The notes under the pieces were generated by a model. It saw nothing but the letters and a program-made list of their open reading frames with translations. It was not told where the DNA came from and did not search any database. DNA of 64,000 nucleotides from Ruminococcus difficilis (GTDB taxonomy: Bacteria > Bacillota_A > Clostridia > Oscillospirales > Acutalibacteraceae): the NCBI RefSeq assembly GCF_016680995.1, contig NZ_JAEQMG010000010.1, forward strand, positions 37,107-101,106, written 5' to 3'. Shown here piece by piece: positions 1-8,139 of this stretch. Within the stretch, counting starts at the first letter, position 1. Every line of letters starts with the position of its first letter. The position numbers and the translations under genes are program-made.

Positions 1-85
1 CGTTCTCAGCATCAGATCGCATGATAACGTCTCTCAGGCTGAATACAACCACCTCAAATGTCGGAGTATTATATTCTTTTCTCAT
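1..85 (-). CDS. Small peptide gene, N-terminal part only (runs off the window)
   Basis: An ATG at 85 opens a frame that runs past the left edge and gives 28 codons, starting MRKEYNTPTFEVVVFSLRDV. It begins 1 nt after the TAA of the large protein gene, so the two are probably co-transcribed. The pattern (short basic start, then P-x-x-E-V-x-x-F and a D-V-I segment) resembles short Clostridial peptides often seen beside surface-protein or peptide-modification genes. That resemblance is from memory and not proven. Function is unknown. It could be a peptide substrate of the PqqD-containing cassette at 7.2-10.6 kb, but the distance makes this speculative. Confidence 0.5.
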   Translation of the reverse strand, partial: MRKEYNTPTFEVVVFSLRDVIMRSDAEN

Positions 86-86
86 T

Positions 87-3000
87 TTAATCCAACTCTC
101 CTAACTGTCTATTGGCAAGATCATACAGCGTAAAGTAGACCGGTGTAGTGGATAACGTGACTTTGGTGTCGCTCGCTGTAGTTTCGATAAGATAAGCAGA
201 AGCTCTGTAGACATAATTCTTATCGTTTGTAGGATTGCCGTTTGATGTAAAAATATTGTTGAAGGTGTAGTACCACTGTAAGCGGTTATAGTTGTCGATC
301 GGAGCTAATCCGGTATGGTTGTTACCGATATCGCCGGTAGTGTCTGTGAACAATCTGCCCCAACCGCTAACATTAGCCGCGATCTTGGAGTTGACAATAG
401 CGTTGGCACCGGTGCCGGTAGGCTTACTGTTAGTACTCAGCGCAGTTTCGATGGAACTGATCGTAGCAGCTGTATAACTGCTCTTATACTTATCCGCATA
501 ATAGGACGGATCCGTGATCTTTTTACCGCCGGCTGTGTCAAGTTCACCCATCTGCTCGATCAACATTCCGATACGGATGTCTTTGCCGTTCTCGGAATCC
601 TGAGTTCTGTTCTTGATCTTAGCAATCTCATCTTCGTAGTAATCGAAGGAGATCGCGAAGTCTGTCATCAGCTTGTCGCCTTGTCTGGCACTGTTAGTAC
701 CGCCGCCGTTGTTGTTCCACTGGTTACGGGTGTCGCCGAGGAAGTTGATGGTGGGAACCTTGTTGGCGTTTTTATCGCTGTCCTGTGCTACGGTTTCGCT
801 ATCCGACTCATAGATCGGGATAACGGTGTAGTTCTCATAACCGGTGTAGTTGAACTTCTTATAATATGTGCTGGCTACATAATCACCGGAGCTGTTGTAG
901 ATATCCCAACGGGTGAAGTATTTCTTATCGCCGGTGCCTGTGATAATACCGTCGTCTTCATAATGCTCATGAGTTACACAATACTGACCCTTTTCACCGG
1001 TTCCGAAGTCCCAGTAATAAACGGCAGGACGGGTAGCGTTGCCATCCTCATTATCAGCATATGTCGTGCCGCTCAGGTTCAACGCATAACTATAAGTGTA
1101 AGAGATATTGTCACCGTTATCATCAGTCTTATAGTATGTGACCTTATCATTTTCAGTCAGCGCGCGATCAGAATCCAAATGAGTAGGCGGTAAGTTCTTA
1201 TAGAAGTATCTGATACTATTATAGGTGAAGTAGTAATAGTTGGTATCGTTCTCGGTAACGACGCCGGCATTCAGATATCTCTTCTTATAAGTCATATTGC
1301 GATGTACTGTAGCATTCTTAACCACATACGGAGCAGCCTCGACCAGCGGCATATAGGAAGCATGTGAATCGCTGCCGCCGATTGCGGAGGTACCGTCATA
1401 GGTGAAGAGCTTATACGCCTGAGTGGTAATAGGTGCGCTCTCATAGGATTTGTCATCAAAAACGATCTCCGTACCGCTTGCAGTAGTAGATTCCGCTGAA
1501 GCATACTTATCGATCGCTAACGCACTATAGCCGTTAGCCTTCGTATCATATTTATATGGCAACATAAACTCAGCTGTTACGCGGTCATCTACCGTATTGG
1601 TAGAGCCTACGTTAGCAGTGATCGTGTAGGTAGTACCGGAACCGGTTACAGATTGATTTGCCTCTGCGTGATTCCATGCGATCTTCTGACGGAAGTTCTT
1701 CTCATACGGTGTATGGTTATAGAGGAATTCCGTTGTCAGTCTCGCTGTTCCCTTCTTTGTTCCTTTGACAATTCCTGCCATCTGCGTATCATTGGTGCTG
1801 ACTAAAGTACCACTTAAACTATAAGTTTGATTGCCCCAGAAACGGCTTTCATACGTATAAGTGATATTGTAGTTGTAAGTGATCGCAGTACGCGTCAGGT
1901 GGGATACGTAACGAAGTGTGGTTGCACCGGAATCCAGAACCTGCTGTACAGTGAACTGACCGACGGTAGCAGTGTTATTGGTAATGGTACCGGCTGAGAA
2001 GTTACCGACACTGGAGGTGATCTCCTCCAGCGTACAATCCTCATCAGGCGTTGTGCTCAGTCTGATATCGATCGTATAATTTCTATATTTGGTGTTGATG
2101 TACTTAGAGATATCGATCTTAGAGCCATCGGCCTTTGTATCTGTAAACACTGTTGTGCTACCATTCTTAACAGTAACCGTCACAGAGGGAGTACCGTCAC
2201 CGGTATAGCTGCCGGTTTTTTCTACAACGTGCTGGATGGACAGCGAGCCGGATACCGCCTCAACAAATCGAGCGATATAGGTATCGTTCGAGGACATATC
2301 GGACTCGGCGATCTCCTTCGCGGAGATATCATAGTACTTACCGTTGCTGTAACGTACCCAACCGGCGAACATATACGCGCCGTTTGCCTGCGCTTCAAAG
2401 GTGAATTTCTTAGAGCTGTCGGCAAATTGTTCTCCTGACTCGGTCTTACCGTACAGGCTCGGAGAAGTATTGGTGAAGTACGCGGAGCACAGGGTGCTGG
2501 TACCGATATTCTGCTCGCCGCCTACGCCTGCGGTGGTCGAGAACGGATCATCCGTCCAATTGCCGGCGTCGACAGTAGCATTCAGGTTAGACGCGGGACC
2601 ATACTGGATCTTGATATTTGCAGATATCTTGTCGTCCTTGTTAGAATAGTACCATCTGCCGTCGGAACGGTTCGCCTTATCCTTAGAGTCGTTCCAAATC
2701 TCTTCTTCATAAGAGATCAGCGCGGGAACGCCGGTATAGTGCTCCTTCAAATAATTATAGGTATAGACAGAACCCTTGTTCGTCGAATCACCCCAGCTCA
2801 TACGACCGCTTGACGTCTGCGTACCGCCGGTGTACTGGTTGACACGATCGATCTTGTTCAGATACAGCATCGAGGGAGAAATATACCCGATAAAGCTGTT
2901 TGCGGCGTCGCCGTTTTTGGTGTAGCCGGCGCTTGGAGCATAAACAGCCCACATGGTAGCATACTCACCGACGTAGGTATCCTTATAACCGGTCGATACG

Positions 3001-6000
3001 ATCAAAAGTTCCTTATCCTGAACATGGTTCTCTGAAATGCTGTTTGCTGCATCTGCATCATGCCAATCAGACTTATCGGAGTCATTTATCAGCGTGCCGA
3101 ATACGTCGACCTGTCTGCCGAAGTAGTCGGTCAACAGTTCTACGCCGTTGTAGCCGCTGCCGGTGTAAGTAGACGCCTGAGCAGTTGATTCTGAAGAAGC
3201 GAACGTGTAATTCGTGTAATCGAAACCATCGCCGTAGTTATCCTTGGTTGTTCTGTACTTGAAGTCAAAGATGATGGTATCAGGGTTCTTCTCTTTGTTC
3301 AGCTTATAGAAGTCATCATAGTCGTAGGTCTGGCAGTGGCTGCTGGAGTTACACTGTGTATCCAACTCTCTGTGCAGCAGATCCCAGTAGGCGTTGTGCA
3401 GCGTTACACCCTTGACCTGCGCGCCTGAAGCGGTGCCGTCAGATGTCAGCGGGATCTGCATCTGGTACTTACCGCCCCATTTCAACATCGGCTGACCGGG
3501 ATAGCCGCCGAAGGCGTTCGCAGAGTTCGACTTACCCTCATAGTAAGGATAAACACTCAGCATATTACCCCACTGACCGTGTACGGAACCGTCATAACCG
3601 TCAATATAGAAGGTTTTGACGTTGCTCGTATCTGCCAGATAGTAGATCGGCGTGACCTCGATTGCCTTATGACCGTTTTCGGTCTTCATTTTCGCGGTAT
3701 TGACAGACTCTACTGTCCACTCCTCGGTGTAGACGCCGCTCGCGTCATAATCATGCACCTGATAAGTGACGCCGTTGAAGGTATACGCTTTCAGATAATG
3801 CGTCACCTTGAACGCCTTGCTGTCGAAGCTGCCGGCTGCACTGGCGTTATCTGATAAGGTGGTCTGGATCTTGATCTTTGCGCCGACAGGAACGTTCGTC
3901 ATCTTATCGTAGTCGCTGATACCGTTGGGGCCGGCAACATTGTGAGTGATAACGATCTGGTCATTCGGATGGGCTGTGTTATAAGCCGCGATGGTGCTAT
4001 AAGTGGTAACGCCGGACGCCGTAGCCTCTGTGTAGGAGAATACGTCGGTTTCGGCATAGTTGCTGGCATCGCCGAGGATCTGCGTATCCGCGAGATTCGT
4101 AAAGCGATTGAAGGTATTATCACGCAGCGCGCCGTTCTTTGCGTAGATATTGACCTTCTCTACCGTCTCTTCATCTTCGGAAGAACCCGGCTCTTTGAAG
4201 TAGAACTGATAGTCGACGGAGCTGTTGTTATAATAAGCCATAACGCCGATGTTGGTGATCTTTTCCCACTTAAAGCCTCTGAGAAGAATAAAATGAGCGT
4301 TGCCGCTTGTTTCGCTGCGTTCCTTCATTTCAACAACAAAAACGGTATTACCTTGTGAATCATGAATATCGACGGAAGTGCCCGCAGATTTTGTCACACA
4401 GTTGATTTGTTCGCTCTTGTTGCCTCGAATACCGCTGTTACTGTCGTTATTAGATAAAGCGAAGAAGAAATTACCATCGCCGTTTCCTTTTATGGTAGAA
4501 GTCAAGTCAGCCCAGTAACCAATGTTTCCGCTGGTACCGTTTGCCACGGTGCTTACAGGAGTGGTTCCGCTTTTACCGGGACCGTTATCGTTGTCAGCCC
4601 AAACAAACTTATAAGTGCTGGTATTAGAGCCGATAATCGGGGTGTTGGCGACCTTCTGCGAACTGTTTTGCTTACCGGTGGAAGTATACTTATCACCGGC
4701 GATCCAGTCGCTTGAGGTCGAACCGCCGCCGCCGGTTCCGTTTCCATCCTGTGTTACAGTGATCTCATGAGTGGTGGGATTAAACGAGAACTTCACCCAT
4801 GTAGAATCACTGTTGATCTTGAAGGTCTGGTTTGCGGAAGGCCAAGCTTCAGTCCAAGCGTGATCCTTAGCTACCTTGAAGTATATCGTACCCGCGTCAG
4901 CCGCAGTAACCGTATACGTTTTCTCGTAAGTTCCATCCGATTTATATACCAAGTCGTTACTGGAAGCATCAACTTTCCATGAGTTTCCCTCTCCAAAGAT
5001 ACCGGGATCAGCTTGATCAGTCGCACCCATAGCACCGACAACAGTATAGATATCTGTAGAGACGGCAGTTGATGTAACCCAAGTTTTATTATCTTTAACC
5101 CAAATTCGATAAATCACCGCGGCATCCTGCTTAACCTTAAATGCGTTACCACTCTTATCTGAATCTGTTGTAGCACTATATTTTTTCGCATCAGTAGAAC
5201 CGTCAAACCCGTTTCCTACCAAATCGAAATTGTTTTCCCATGAATAATGATCACTGGAATCAACTTTAAATTTATAATATCTGTCATTATCTCCGGTTAC
5301 TTCATAATAATAGTTTTTTGAACTCGAATCATAAGACATATCTTTCTTGGTATTGGACCACGAACCTGTTAAATCGCCGAAAATTTGAACGAGTTTACGG
5401 GTAAAGGTATACTCAATCTGCTTACCACTATCCCAGTTACCATTATACTGAATAGTATATTCACCGGCAGAAAAATAAATATAATAATTTTCTCCGCCAG
5501 TTCCTCCCTGACCAGTGGATAATTTAGCATAATAATTAGTAGTATCACCCATTGCACCGGAAGGTTGTGCATCACCACCCTTTAATCTAAAGGTTTTACT
5601 ACCGCCATAATCAGCTTGTAAATACCATTCATAATAGCCGGAAGAATTAAGGGTAAAAGTCATCTTACCGCTTGAATCAGTTTTAGCATACATTGAAAAG
5701 CTGGATTCACCAGGGCCCTTCATGTATATAGAGTTTTTACCCAAAGTATCCCAATCACCAGTAGAAGCTAAATCAGTCTTAGCACCGGTATCAGCCAGAT
5801 CATCCTTCATGCTGCGGACAATCTCGTTCTCTTCAAAACCGGAAAGATCGGGCGCGTCTTTTGCGTCATTATTATCTGTGATATTTGCCGCATCCGCATC
5901 CTGTGAGGGGATCGCGTTCAGCGCGATATTGCCGCCCTCGGTGGCAGCCTGAGAGACAGCGTCGCTGTTGGCGGCGGCGTCCTTCAGATACGCGGCAAAG

Positions 6001-6107
6001 GTATTCAGCATGGAGCCGGTAGCGATAGAGCCGATGAGCATGACGATGCTCAGCACCATCGCGAGCGTGCGCGTGCTGAAGTGTAAACGGTTGGTCTTTT
6101 GTTTCAT
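87..6107 (-). CDS. Very large secreted modular surface protein, possible starch-binding modules
   Basis: 2006 residues. The start is the ATG at 6107, preceded by GGGAGGA; the frame stays open upstream to 6476, but that part lies in repeat DNA. A basic N-terminus and hydrophobic segment (about residues 10-33) indicate export. Residues about 120-455 hold three beta-rich modules. One of them (about 355-455, with W-K-V-D, G-T-Y, Y-F-K-V-A and W-T-E-A-W) resembles the X25/CBM-type modules of amylolytic enzymes. Later come an InlB-B-like repeat (FAGWVRY, then YIARFVE) near 1355-1410 and long Tyr/Asn/Thr-rich beta regions. I see no catalytic motif, LPxTG, dockerin, SLH or C-terminal membrane helix, so the anchoring is unclear. 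The part at about 4.8-5.8 kb is more AT-rich than the rest, suggesting mosaic origin. Starch binding is an inference from module likeness and nearby pullulanases; adhesion is an alternative. Confidence 0.8.
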   Translation of the reverse strand: MKQKTNRLHFSTRTLAMVLSIVMLIGSIATGSMLNTFAAYLKDAAANSDAVSQAATEGGNIALNAIPSQDADAANITDNNDAKDAPDLSGFEENEIVRSMKDDLADTGAKTDLASTGDWDTLGKNSIYMKGPGESSFSMYAKTDSSGKMTFTLNSSGYYEWYLQADYGGSKTFRLKGGDAQPSGAMGDTTNYYAKLSTGQGGTGGENYYIYFSAGEYTIQYNGNWDSGKQIEYTFTRKLVQIFGDLTGSWSNTKKDMSYDSSSKNYYYEVTGDNDRYYKFKVDSSDHYSWENNFDLVGNGFDGSTDAKKYSATTDSDKSGNAFKVKQDAAVIYRIWVKDNKTWVTSTAVSTDIYTVVGAMGATDQADPGIFGEGNSWKVDASSNDLVYKSDGTYEKTYTVTAADAGTIYFKVAKDHAWTEAWPSANQTFKINSDSTWVKFSFNPTTHEITVTQDGNGTGGGGSTSSDWIAGDKYTSTGKQNSSQKVANTPIIGSNTSTYKFVWADNDNGPGKSGTTPVSTVANGTSGNIGYWADLTSTIKGNGDGNFFFALSNNDSNSGIRGNKSEQINCVTKSAGTSVDIHDSQGNTVFVVEMKERSETSGNAHFILLRGFKWEKITNIGVMAYYNNSSVDYQFYFKEPGSSEDEETVEKVNIYAKNGALRDNTFNRFTNLADTQILGDASNYAETDVFSYTEATASGVTTYSTIAAYNTAHPNDQIVITHNVAGPNGISDYDKMTNVPVGAKIKIQTTLSDNASAAGSFDSKAFKVTHYLKAYTFNGVTYQVHDYDASGVYTEEWTVESVNTAKMKTENGHKAIEVTPIYYLADTSNVKTFYIDGYDGSVHGQWGNMLSVYPYYEGKSNSANAFGGYPGQPMLKWGGKYQMQIPLTSDGTASGAQVKGVTLHNAYWDLLHRELDTQCNSSSHCQTYDYDDFYKLNKEKNPDTIIFDFKYRTTKDNYGDGFDYTNYTFASSESTAQASTYTGSGYNGVELLTDYFGRQVDVFGTLINDSDKSDWHDADAANSISENHVQDKELLIVSTGYKDTYVGEYATMWAVYAPSAGYTKNGDAANSFIGYISPSMLYLNKIDRVNQYTGGTQTSSGRMSWGDSTNKGSVYTYNYLKEHYTGVPALISYEEEIWNDSKDKANRSDGRWYYSNKDDKISANIKIQYGPASNLNATVDAGNWTDDPFSTTAGVGGEQNIGTSTLCSAYFTNTSPSLYGKTESGEQFADSSKKFTFEAQANGAYMFAGWVRYSNGKYYDISAKEIAESDMSSNDTYIARFVEAVSGSLSIQHVVEKTGSYTGDGTPSVTVTVKNGSTTVFTDTKADGSKIDISKYINTKYRNYTIDIRLSTTPDEDCTLEEITSSVGNFSAGTITNNTATVGQFTVQQVLDSGATTLRYVSHLTRTAITYNYNITYTYESRFWGNQTYSLSGTLVSTNDTQMAGIVKGTKKGTARLTTEFLYNHTPYEKNFRQKIAWNHAEANQSVTGSGTTYTITANVGSTNTVDDRVTAEFMLPYKYDTKANGYSALAIDKYASAESTTASGTEIVFDDKSYESAPITTQAYKLFTYDGTSAIGGSDSHASYMPLVEAAPYVVKNATVHRNMTYKKRYLNAGVVTENDTNYYYFTYNSIRYFYKNLPPTHLDSDRALTENDKVTYYKTDDNGDNISYTYSYALNLSGTTYADNEDGNATRPAVYYWDFGTGEKGQYCVTHEHYEDDGIITGTGDKKYFTRWDIYNSSGDYVASTYYKKFNYTGYENYTVIPIYESDSETVAQDSDKNANKVPTINFLGDTRNQWNNNGGGTNSARQGDKLMTDFAISFDYYEDEIAKIKNRTQDSENGKDIRIGMLIEQMGELDTAGGKKITDPSYYADKYKSSYTAATISSIETALSTNSKPTGTGANAIVNSKIAANVSGWGRLFTDTTGDIGNNHTGLAPIDNYNRLQWYYTFNNIFTSNGNPTNDKNYVYRASAYLIETTASDTKVTLSTTPVYFTLYDLANRQLGELD

Positions 6108-6255
6108 GTAAAGATTCCTCCCTTTCGTTACGTTCGTGTTACCGTCAAAATGCGGATCGGAAGATGTGTGCAGTGTAACCGTCAGCGGATGGTGAATCAG
6201 TGAGGTGATCGGGCATATGCTCCGGCATACCTCCGCCAATGAATGGCGCCTCTTT

Positions 6256-6369
6256 GGTGGGCTGTGCCCACACCCGATTGATACGGGAGGGTCGAGACCC
6301 TCCCCTACATTTGGTGGTCTCTTCCCACACCCGATTGATACGAGATGGTCAAGACCCTCCCCTACAAAT
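6256..6369. repeat. Two tandem 57-bp units carrying inverted family C hairpins
   Basis: Units 6256-6312 and 6313-6369 are head-to-tail copies. Both contain CCCACACCCGATTGATACG followed by a hairpin (GGGAGGGTC-GAGACCCTCCC in the first, a mutated ATGGTC-AAGACCCTCCC in the second) and CCTAC. The hairpin with CCTAC is the reverse complement of the family C element. The units sit just upstream of the large surface protein gene and extend its open frame artificially. Confidence 0.8.
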
Positions 6370-6395
6370 GAGGGATTCGGTACGACATAAAATAT

Positions 6396-6494
6396 CGTCG
6401 TTGCGAAGCCCGTAAGGGCTGTGGCAATCTCAACCGATTTAGAATTGTCATTGCGAAGGATTTGACAAGCTGTCATCCTGTGGCAATCTCATCC
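6396..6494. repeat. Two family A interspersed repeats
   Basis: Two adjacent copies of the TTGCGAAG ... CTGTGGCAATCTC element (about 6396-6438 and 6446-6494). The first has the small inner hairpin GCCCGTAAGGGC, while the second has a different inner arm (GGATTTGACAAGCTGTCATCC). Outer sequences are conserved and inner arms are not, as in the other copies in the window. Confidence 0.75.
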
Positions 6495-6603
6495 TAATAA
6501 AAGAGAACTGATTTGATCCATCAAATGTCCTGCGGGAACTGACCTTTGGGCTGTGATCAGGGATGACGATGTAAAAATGAATCTCACTTGACCGTGGTCA
6601 AGC

Positions 6604-6688
6604 TCGTTCGATTGATACAATCCCTCAGTCACCGTTCGGTGACAGCTCCCTTTACCAAAGGGAGCCTCTTTACCAAAGGGAGCCTGAT
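6604..6688. repeat. Family B interspersed repeat, inverted orientation
   Basis: Contains CGATTGATACAATCCCTCAG, an inner hairpin CACCGTTCGGTG, and CAGCTCCCTTTACCAAAGGGAGCC. This is the reverse complement of the elements at 17705 and 35011. The end GGGAGCCTCTTTACCAAA is duplicated once. Confidence 0.75.
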
Positions 6689-6713
6689 ACCTGATTTTGT
6701 TAAATTTACCGTT

Positions 6714-6732
6714 TTTGTGCAGATTGCACAAA
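6714..6732. promoter_or_regulatory. Inverted repeat TTTGTGCA-N3-TGCACAAA (possible operator)
   Basis: A perfect 8-bp inverted repeat with a 3-nt centre. A closely matching site (TTTTGTGCA-N3-TGCACAAAA) lies at 6972-6992. Two matching sites in the divergent region between the surface protein gene and the PqqD cassette fit binding sites for a dimeric regulator. No regulator gene can be assigned. Confidence 0.5.
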
Positions 6733-6896
6733 TTCTGGTATATCAGCCCTTCCGCCTGACATCGCTTGTGTTACACCCCGAGGCTCATTTCTCAGGTAAC
6801 CGTAACAGCTTAAAATATACTTGCCTGTGTGTGAAAAACAGCCGAATTTCATAGGATTCAAGCTGATTTCCACGTGTCTCACGCTCCGTTTATGCA

Positions 6897-6917
6897 GCAT
6901 ATATTCAGCATATATGC
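6897..6917. promoter_or_regulatory. Inverted repeat GCATATAT-N5-ATATATGC
   Basis: An 8-bp inverted repeat lying between the two TTTGTGCA sites. It may be an operator or simply AT-rich symmetry; there is no further evidence. Confidence 0.3.
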
Positions 6918-6971
6918 CGCATACAATGAATACGCGATTTTTCGTTAAATTAGACGATTGAATTATTATGC

Positions 6972-7009
6972 TTTTGTGCATGTTGCACAAAATGACGATT
7001 TTGTGTAAC
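6972..7009. promoter_or_regulatory. Overlapping palindromes, second TTTTGTGCA-N3-TGCACAAAA site
   Basis: TTTTGTGCA (6972-6980) pairs with TGCACAAAA (6984-6992). The same right arm is part of a second, mutually exclusive inverted repeat, GTTGCACAAAAT (6982-6993) with ATTTTGTGTAAC (6998-7009). In DNA this could be a double operator; in RNA it would be two alternative hairpins. Confidence 0.5.
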
Positions 7010-7070
7010 AAGTTTGTAACAATTCCAAAAGCGAAATATAGAGCAATGTTTCATTTGGGGATTATCAAAT

Positions 7071-7089
7071 GTTTGCATAATATGCAAAC
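7071..7089. promoter_or_regulatory. Perfect 19-bp palindrome GTTTGCATA-A-TATGCAAAC
   Basis: A 9-bp inverted repeat around a single central base, 120 bp upstream of the pqqD-like promoter. This is typical geometry for a dimeric DNA-binding protein. Confidence 0.45.
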
Positions 7090-7210
7090 CGCTGATGTAT
7101 TCATGCTGTTAGTAAATATCCAAATAATATGCCAAAGAAAAATCTTCATCCTTTGTGTAGATCCTCACGATCATTTCCGTATCTCTTTTGTCGAAAAGTC
7201 CATTTGATAC

Positions 7211-7239
7211 TTGCAAAAACTGTCGTGATAGGATATAAT
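7211..7239 (+). promoter_or_regulatory. Sigma-A-type promoter of the PqqD cassette
   Basis: TTGCAA (7211-7216), a 17-bp spacer and TATAAT (7234-7239). Transcription should start near 7246, only about 9 nt before the ATG at 7255, so the leader would be extremely short. Confidence 0.7.
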
Positions 7240-7254
7240 TTTGGTGGTGATCAT

Positions 7255-7518
7255 ATGAAGATAAAAAACAACTTTGTATTGAAGAAAATCGCCGGTTCCT
7301 ACGTCGTGGTTCCGGTTCGCACCAGAGCGGTTGATTTTTCCGGTATCATCAAGCTGACCGAGAGCGGCGCTTTCCTTTGGAAGCTTTTGGAAAAAGGCGC
7401 CGATAGGGAAGAGCTGATCGCGAAAATGCTGGAGGAATACGCGGTGGATGAGGCTACCGCCGCCGCTGATATCGACCGCTTTGTCGCAAAGCTCCGCGAG
7501 GCTGATCTCATTGAGTGA
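7255..7518 (+). CDS. PqqD family protein (RiPP recognition element-like)
   Basis: 87 residues, the whole length of a stand-alone PqqD domain. The N-terminus (MKIKNNFVLKKIAGSYVVVP) followed by L-T-E-S-G-A-F-L-W and a C-terminal helical part with V-D-E-A-T-A-A-A-D-I is the standard pattern. PqqD proteins bind the leader of a precursor peptide and present it to a modifying enzyme or protease. The gene starts at the ATG at 7255 behind GGTGGTG and overlaps the next gene by 8 nt, so the two products are likely made together. The substrate peptide is not evident in the cassette. Confidence 0.85.
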   Translation: MKIKNNFVLKKIAGSYVVVPVRTRAVDFSGIIKLTESGAFLWKLLEKGADREELIAKMLEEYAVDEATAAADIDRFVAKLREADLIE

Positions 7519-7960
7519 GATCATTTCTCCCGCTGAGTTTGTCGCGGTGATGCAAGAGAGCTTTGAGCGCGGTCAGGAGTTGATCTTTACACCGTCCGGC
7601 TCCAGTATGTTCCCGATGCTTGACGGCAAAAACGATAAGGTGACCTTTTCGCAAAAGCCCGATAAGCTGAAAAAATACGACGTCGCGTTCTATGTGCGCC
7701 GCAGAACCAACCAGCTTGTCCTGCATCGGATGATCGGCTTCACCAAGGACGGCGCGTATATTTTTTCCGGCGATAACCAGTATGACTATGAGTATGGGGT
7801 AGGGGATGACGACGTCCTCGCGCTGATGACCTCGTTTACCCACAACGGAAAGACTTATCGGACAAGCGATCTTTCGTATCGCTTCTATATCCGCCGCATG
7901 ATGCTAAAAAAGCGGCTGAGACGGTTTGCTTCAATGATTTATCATAAGATTTTTAAATAG
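7511..7960 (+). CDS. S24/S26-type serine peptidase, probable leader peptidase
   Basis: 149 residues from a TTG at 7511, with GCGAGG about 8 nt upstream. An in-frame start at 7448 would lie inside the pqqD-like gene and has no good site. The motif PSGSSMFPML holds the expected nucleophilic serine of the signal-peptidase clan. The second conserved block reads VLHRMIG, so the general base position carries His, as in the SipW/ER-type (S26B) branch, and not the Lys of typical bacterial enzymes. A third block is S-G-D-N. There is no clear membrane helix; the C-terminus is strongly basic. In this context it would act on a cytoplasmic peptide brought by the PqqD protein. That role is inferred. Confidence 0.75.
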   Translation: MSEIISPAEFVAVMQESFERGQELIFTPSGSSMFPMLDGKNDKVTFSQKPDKLKKYDVAFYVRRRTNQLVLHRMIGFTKDGAYIFSGDNQYDYEYGVGDDDVLALMTSFTHNGKTYRTSDLSYRFYIRRMMLKKRLRRFASMIYHKIFK

Positions 7961-7977
7961 TTATTGCGACGTTTCAT

Positions 7978-8090
7978 GCCTCCCTTTCCTAAGGTGAGAT
8001 TCTGTCCAAATCTTTGATTTGGGAAACAGATTCCATACACCGGAGAGGTGCCCCGAGACACGCGTGTCAAGGGGCGGAGGGTTGCTATGC
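7978..8090. repeat. Family B repeat with an inserted hairpin module
   Basis: Starts CCTCCCTTTCCTAAGG, then holds an extra module (GATTCTGTCCAAATCTTTGA ... GAAACAGATTCCATACACCG), a GACACGCGTGTC arm and GGAGGGTTGC. The same extra module, diverged, occurs at 15434-15532. It lies inside the cassette between the peptidase and kinase-like genes. Confidence 0.7.
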
Positions 8091-8139
8091 TAAGTTTAAC
8101 CTTTATTAGATGACCTAAAAACGAAAACGGAGAATCATT

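Noticed and set aside
6108..6476. N-terminal extension of the giant surface protein by 123 residues
   Set aside because: The extra part is encoded by tandem family C units and family A copies and has no ribosome site, while the ATG at 6107 has GGGAGGA and a standard signal sequence.
6588..7207. Short open frames on both strands in the divergent region (60-100 codons), possible precursor peptides
   Set aside because: None has a good ribosome site, plausible composition or continuity with the cassette; they cover repeats and palindromes.
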